NCBI GenBank assembly: GCA_033239005.1
Contig: BSQZ01000010.1
Span: 10,635,001 to 10,699,000, forward strand
Length of the DNA: 64,000 nt
Direction of reading: 5' to 3'
Origin: Lamellibrachia satsuma
Lineage: Eukaryota; Annelida; Polychaeta; Sabellida; Siboglinidae
Under the pieces are notes generated by a model. That model was not told where the DNA came from, did not search any database, and saw nothing but the letters and a program-made list of their open reading frames with translations. The translations under genes and the position numbers were made by a program. Positions 61,901 to 64,000 of the stretch are shown here, in pieces; the first letter of the stretch is position 1; every line of letters starts with the position of its first letter.

Positions 61901-63652
61901 TACTCATTCAGGACCTCTGCCATTTGGAACCCATCTGAAATTATGTTTTCACTGTTGCTTTCCAGTGGTCCGACCTTATCTCGAACTTTCTGTTTACTCC
62001 TTACATAAGCATAGAAACTCTTGCTGTCATTTTTTATATTACCTGCCAATTTTTGTTCAAAGGTTCTTTTAGATTTTCTAATTTCAGTAGTAGCTAGGTT
62101 AAGTGCCTCTTTGTAGTTGGTGTAGTCTTCTACATTTCCAGTGTGTTTATAGACCTTCCACAGCATCTGTTTGTGAGCAATTTTTCTAATAGCTTCTTTT
62201 GACAGGTGTTTTTTCCTGGATCTTTTCCCTTGTTTTCTTAATGGAATAAATTTCTCAATAATGCCCTCAATCTCATATTTTAAACAAGTCCAACATTCTG
62301 TTGCTGTTTTGTTCTTCAGCAAATTATTCCAATCTATATTTGCTAGATATGTTCTCATCACTTTATATCTGCCTTTGTTGAAGTTCCTCCTCCATTGTTT
62401 TTTATATGTATTCCCTGTTTTTACTTTTATGTTAAAATGATTTTGGTTATGGTCACTTGAACCCAAAGGTTCGTGTACTTTAACATTGTCAACTAATTCA
62501 TTTTGAGAAGACAAAATTAAATCTAACACATTCCCACCTCTGGTTGGTTCCAAGACATGTTGAGTAAGGAAACAATCCTGTGTTAGAAGTAGAAACTGAT
62601 GGTCGTCACCTCCAGCACTCTCTAATGATTCCCATTGTATATGGCCATGGTTAAAATCACCCATTATAACACATTCTCCCTTGCTCACCTCCCTTATCGC
62701 CTTTTGTAATTTTACATCTTCCTCTTGTCCTATGTTAGGACTACGATAAACTACTCCTATTGTTAATGTTGAGTTCCTGGTAACTATGTTACACCAAATT
62801 GCTTCCACACTATCTGCTTCACTTTTCAGTGTAATTTCATATGCTTAGATAGATTCTTTAATATACAAAATTACTCCACCTCCCCTTCTTTCTCGTCTAT
62901 CCTTCCTAAACATTACATAGCCTGTCAGTGCTAACTCAGCATCTACTATATCTTCATTTGCCCATGATTCTGTGATGCCAATTACATGAGGATCAATATC
63001 TGCTACCATAATGTCTAACTCACTTTTTTTATTTACTATGCTCCTGGCATTTAAGCATACACATTTAAGTTCATTGTCTGACATTATTGGTGAACGTGTG
63101 TATTTGTAGTAGTACTCCTTTGAGTTTTCTCTGTCAGTTCCCCCCTTGTCAGCAGTGTATAGACCGCCGTATCATATATCTGTCAATTTTATTGTTTTAC
63201 CATGCACACTACTGACATTAACACAATCATTTGGCAGTTTGTTTCATTCATTTATCACCCTCTGTGAGAATGAGTACTTTCTCATGTCCAACCTACACTG
63301 TTCCTAATGCTGGTTTATGCTGTCTGGTTCTACTGCCTTCTTTGAGTTTGAAGAACATATTCCTATTAATATCCTAATAACCATTCAATATTTAAGAAAC
63401 TTCTACTTGGTCTCCTCTTAGTCTCCTGGTCTCTAGTGTTGTCAAAACACACACTATTAGCGACTTTTATAACTAAGGTCTAACAATTCAGGAATCAATA
63501 TGTTGTAGAATATTTTGTTCAAGGAGAAGTTCAGTTTCTGCGTTGAGGAGCAGCATGCCTTCCTCAATGTGTGCATCATGTGTCGTCAGGCTGCCAGACA
63601 GGACAAGCAGCGCAAGCTCATTGTTCCCGAGAAACACGTTGTCCTCGCACAT
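49939..63652 (+). CDS. PDZD8: PDZD8-like SMP-domain lipid-transfer protein (5' part)
   Basis: Exons: 49939-50085, 50795-50913, 52532-52610, 53304-53393, 54583-54759, 55103-55183, 56091-56304, 57131-57201, 58497-58796, 59164-59280, 63524-63652. They sum to 1,524 nt, or 508 codons, all in phase; the gene continues beyond the window. Residues 3-24 form a membrane anchor. About 60-231 is the SMP domain, with close matches to vertebrate PDZD8 (VFGKSAYL, PFTHW, SQFDGRPIP, KKHTLPNYKIR). About 270-326 and 455-508 match the two halves of its C2-like region. PDZD8 is an ER protein that moves lipids at contacts with mitochondria and late endosomes or lysosomes. The PDZ module normally following the first C2 segment is not found. 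The intron after exon 4 begins GC instead of GT. Start: ATG ATG directly before the membrane segment, as in vertebrates. Confidence 0.88.
50313..50700 (+). mobile_element. Miniature inverted-repeat element, family M1 copy B
   Basis: Same orientation as copy A. Left ATCATTCTTGCTAACCAGGG; right end reverse-complements to ATCATCTTTGCCGCCATAGG. The inner pair CCCCTGGCAGATCGACCTGT and its complement lie near 50353 and 50645. In PDZD8-like intron 1. Confidence 0.75.
50795..50913 (+). CDS. PDZD8: PDZD8-like exon 2
   Basis: 119 nt after TTACAG. ELHIEGSSEDDRQNPERL is followed by LNLIFQFLFQETKDT, the first SMP helix (vertebrate: LNATILFLFRELRDT). Donor GTAAGT, phase 2. Confidence 0.88.
51902..52065. 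mobile_element. Short MITE, pogo/mariner-like ends
   Basis: Left AGTAGAACTCCTCTAAAAAT; right end reverse-complements to ACAGTAGAACCACTCAAAGT. Imperfect inverted repeat of about 25 bp. In PDZD8-like intron 2. Confidence 0.5.
52532..52610 (+). CDS. PDZD8: PDZD8-like exon 3
   Basis: 79 nt. The first base completes AAA (Lys); then WVMCRLKQEFTEMLQTTTGK, as in the vertebrate RWV.KK..VEFEELLQTKT. Donor GTAAAT. The in-frame ATG seen at 52532 is not a start. Confidence 0.88.
52964..53268. repeat. Two (TA)n microsatellites in intron 3
   Basis: TA runs at about 52961-52995 and 53214-53268. Confidence 0.95.
53304..53393 (+). CDS. PDZD8: PDZD8-like exon 4, GC donor
   Basis: 90 nt after CTTGTAG. It encodes VRDMNIGGMFPVIQQAFVKS.., the counterpart of LRDVFLGETVPFIKTIRLV. 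It ends ..LLE at GAG followed by GCATGT, so the intron is GC-AG. Phase 0 on both sides, joining directly to DLVIEAKVAYSGG. Confidence 0.78.
53757..53850 (-). mobile_element. CR1-like LINE, 3'-end fragment
   Basis: TTTTAACAAGATTTCCCATC..GCAAGTGGACAAGGAAGCCA, the 3' end of the family at 60195. Followed to about 54170 by a degenerate ATGTAAACAAACCAT-type repeat. Confidence 0.75.
54583..54759 (+). CDS. PDZD8: PDZD8-like exon 5
   Basis: 177 nt; core SMP: DLVIEAKVAYSGGFQLAVDV, then VDFVFGKSAYLSVTI and LPFTHWSISFLE. Acceptor GAAG, donor GTGAAT. Confidence 0.93.
54882..54942. repeat. (TA)n microsatellite in intron 5
   Basis: TA run with one TTA interruption. Confidence 0.95.
55103..55183 (+). CDS. 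PDZD8: PDZD8-like exon 6
   Basis: 81 nt after TTGCAG; EPILEFDVESQFDGRPIPRL then TSLIINQ, end of the SMP domain. Donor GTAAGA. Confidence 0.93.
56091..56304 (+). CDS. PDZD8: PDZD8-like exon 7
   Basis: 214 nt after ATCATAG; IRKNVRKKHTLPNYKIRHKP then a linker and GQLEVTIIEVTRLL..VYCTAML, the start of the C2-like region. Donor GTATGC, phase 1. Confidence 0.92.
56467..56517 (+). CDS. Possible 51-nt optional exon (7b)
   Basis: Between TTACAG and GTAAGC; symmetric (phase 1 in and out), open: KEDSNNFTYMGLILSG. Including it would keep the frame into exon 8. There is no vertebrate counterpart, so it could be chance. Confidence 0.3.
56907..57011. repeat. 36-bp tandem repeat, 3 copies
   Basis: Unit GATGTAAGAATACTTATAGT..ACTATATAACAT; the third copy has a short deletion. 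In intron 7. Confidence 0.9.
57131..57201 (+). CDS. PDZD8: PDZD8-like exon 8
   Basis: 71 nt after GGTAG. The split glycine is followed by TQPWNEQTLTQASQAVHTG, which corresponds in position to SSSVWEEKQRSSIKTVELI of vertebrate PDZD8. Donor GTAGAG, phase 0. Similarity is modest; phase fit is the main support. Confidence 0.6.
57247..57729 (-). mobile_element. Miniature inverted-repeat element, family M1 copy C
   Basis: Opposite orientation to copies A and B. Inner pair CCCCTGGCAGATCGACCTGT (57306) and CAACAGGTCGATCTGTCAGG (about 57671). GGTATGATG occurs at both outer ends (57241 and 57719), a candidate 9-bp target duplication. Longer than A and B because of a TAGTAGTAG..ACTACAACTA inverted segment near 57530-57600. 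In PDZD8-like intron 8. Confidence 0.7.
57922..58002. repeat. Short tandem repeat ATATTTGGAGGTGCAAAAAA
   Basis: Three copies with unequal spacing, in intron 8. A CAGGTGACTTGTA repeat (3 copies) follows near 58070-58110. Confidence 0.85.
58497..58796 (+). CDS. PDZD8: PDZD8-like exon 9 (linker)
   Basis: 300 nt after TTGCAG; QGVSPDRIAKSANPDDS.. then a serine- and arginine-rich stretch (SSEESSPSLSRRRRS) and ..KSETKPKVM. Low-complexity linker expected between the C2 halves; no PDZ motif. Donor GTAAGA. An (AC)n run (58859-58892) lies just downstream. Confidence 0.75.
59164..59280 (+). CDS. PDZD8: PDZD8-like exon 10 (acidic linker)
   Basis: 117 nt after GGCAG; NEKCESEATGEDGPKEVEET.. to ..KKTQLVTAAR; donor GTAAGA, phase 0. 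Confidence 0.72.
59899..60075. mobile_element. Decayed MITE, pogo/Tigger-like, copy 2
   Basis: AACTCCACTTAACAGAATCA on the left, and CTTAATAGAGTTGAC on the right reversed. Resembles 26708-26905. Confidence 0.45.
60090..60190 (-). mobile_element. CR1-like LINE, 3'-end fragment
   Basis: ACTTAACAAGATTGCTATCC..AAGTGGCAAGTGGACAAGAA; a second, short, diverged 3' end lying directly beyond the 3' tail of the larger element. Confidence 0.75.
60195..63170 (-). mobile_element. CR1-like LINE, nearly intact ORF2
   Basis: Minus strand. Endonuclease from 63084 (NARSIVNKKSELD, ITESW, RRGGGVILY, MGDFNHGHIQW, SSDHNQ), then reverse transcriptase (ITPLFKKGPRKKPENYRPVS, VDVVYLDFQKAFDKVPHQ, GVPQGLVLGHILF, KFADDTKVF) and a C-terminal tail ending RYLIRAGYT at 60296. 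Only two lesions are seen: TAA at 62847-62845, and a one-base deletion near 60830 (the copy at 35445 has the extra A). No ORF1; 5'-truncated at about 63170. The 3' tail is AAGATTTAAC repeats (60197-60220). It occupies the intron between PDZD8-like exons 10 and 11, antisense to the gene. Non-LTR elements copy themselves by target-primed reverse transcription. Confidence 0.9.
63172..63485 (-). mobile_element. CR1-like LINE, second 3' fragment in tandem
   Basis: Antisense text from TCATATATCTGTCAATTTTA to ATAACTAAGGTCTAACAATT repeats the 3' region seen at 60315-60640, with small deletions. It abuts the 5' end of the nearly intact element head to tail. Confidence 0.85.
63524..63652 (+). CDS. PDZD8: PDZD8-like exon 11 (second C2 half)
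   Basis: 129 nt after TTCAAG; EKFSFCVEEQHAFLNVCIMC.. to ..EKHVVLAH, donor GTAGGT, phase 0. Joined to exon 10 it reads TAAREKFSFCVEEQHAFLN, matching in position TRTRASCLFDIEACHRYLN of vertebrate PDZD8, and NVCIMCRQ matches NIALWCRD. An open minus-strand frame on the same bases lacks a splice donor and is rejected. Confidence 0.72.
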
Positions 63653-64000
63653 GTAGGTGACAGCATGCAAAATCTCTTTCATTGATCTAGCAGCACAATA
63701 GTAACTACCTAATTATGAATTATAAATGCCATTGTGTTATCCCTAATTGTTTCATACATAACATGTAGTATGTAATATATTATGTAATTATATATATTCA
63801 TATTTCTGTACTTCTTTACTAATATTGAATTATGATGATTATTATTACTATTTACTATTATTCAATTTATTATTATTAAAAGGGGGCTTCCGTGTTAGCG
63901 ACATGCTATGTCTTAATGGGAGTCTCCTTGACCTTTACATTTATGTTAATTATTCCATTTTGTACAGTTATGATCAAATAAATATGTCTGTCTGCAAAGA
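63653..64000. other. Intron of the PDZD8-like gene, AT-rich
   Basis: TATTATTATTA-rich sequence with no exon visible. The C1 and coiled-coil regions of PDZD8 would lie beyond the window. Confidence 0.5.

Noticed and set aside
63488..63682. Minus-strand 64-codon frame with coding-like codons
   Set aside because: It has no donor or partner exon. The plus strand of the same bases has acceptor, donor, phase fit and PDZD8 similarity.

Overview
This is animal nuclear DNA. Genes are split into exons with GT-AG introns, intergenic DNA is AT-rich, and non-LTR retrotransposons, terminal-inverted-repeat DNA transposons, micro- and minisatellites are abundant. No bacterial or organellar operon is present. 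The gene content (a sacsin-like giant protein and a PDZD8-type lipid-transfer protein) and the repeat load fit a marine invertebrate, plausibly a mollusc or other lophotrochozoan; the species is not identifiable from this sequence and that assignment is an inference.

Region 1 (1-18.3 kb). A miniature transposon and a 22-copy 26-bp satellite lie downstream of a minus-strand sacsin-like gene. Six exons (17895 down to 2759) join with consistent phases into a 3,043-codon frame holding two Hsp90-like sacsin repeats. The frame carries one in-frame TAG (9065-9067). Introns 1 and 2 contain a decayed DNA transposon (16.0-17.6 kb) and a decayed LINE (13.4-15.7 kb).

Region 2 (18.3-29.0 kb). This is transposon graveyard: a TTAA-flanked MITE, an ORF1-like fragment, two decayed LINEs on opposite strands, long (TA)n and several minisatellites.

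Region 3 (29.0-34.3 kb). A partial duplicate of the 5' half of the sacsin-like gene, same strand. Exons 1-4 are intact with good splice sites. Exon 5 is truncated and carries two stops. A roughly 650-bp G/C-rich minisatellite has expanded in its intron 4 where the other copy has only a short precursor.

Region 4 (34.3-49.1 kb). More transposons: a CR1-like LINE copy, a 336-bp (TA)n array, THAP-domain fragments tied to a TTAA-type element, a hAT MITE with a perfect 8-bp target duplication, two tRNA-derived SINEs and a hAT transposase fragment. No intact host gene is recognised here.

Region 5 (49.1-64.0 kb). A plus-strand PDZD8-like gene starts just after an 81-bp tandem repeat and runs past the window end. 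Eleven phase-consistent exons encode an N-terminal membrane anchor, an SMP lipid-transfer domain and parts of a C2-like domain. The PDZ module expected after the first C2 segment is not found. A nearly intact CR1-like LINE (60.2-63.2 kb) fills one intron.

The two host genes are unrelated in function. The sacsin-like protein is probably a cytosolic chaperone-type protein; the PDZD8-like protein is probably an ER-anchored lipid-transfer tether.
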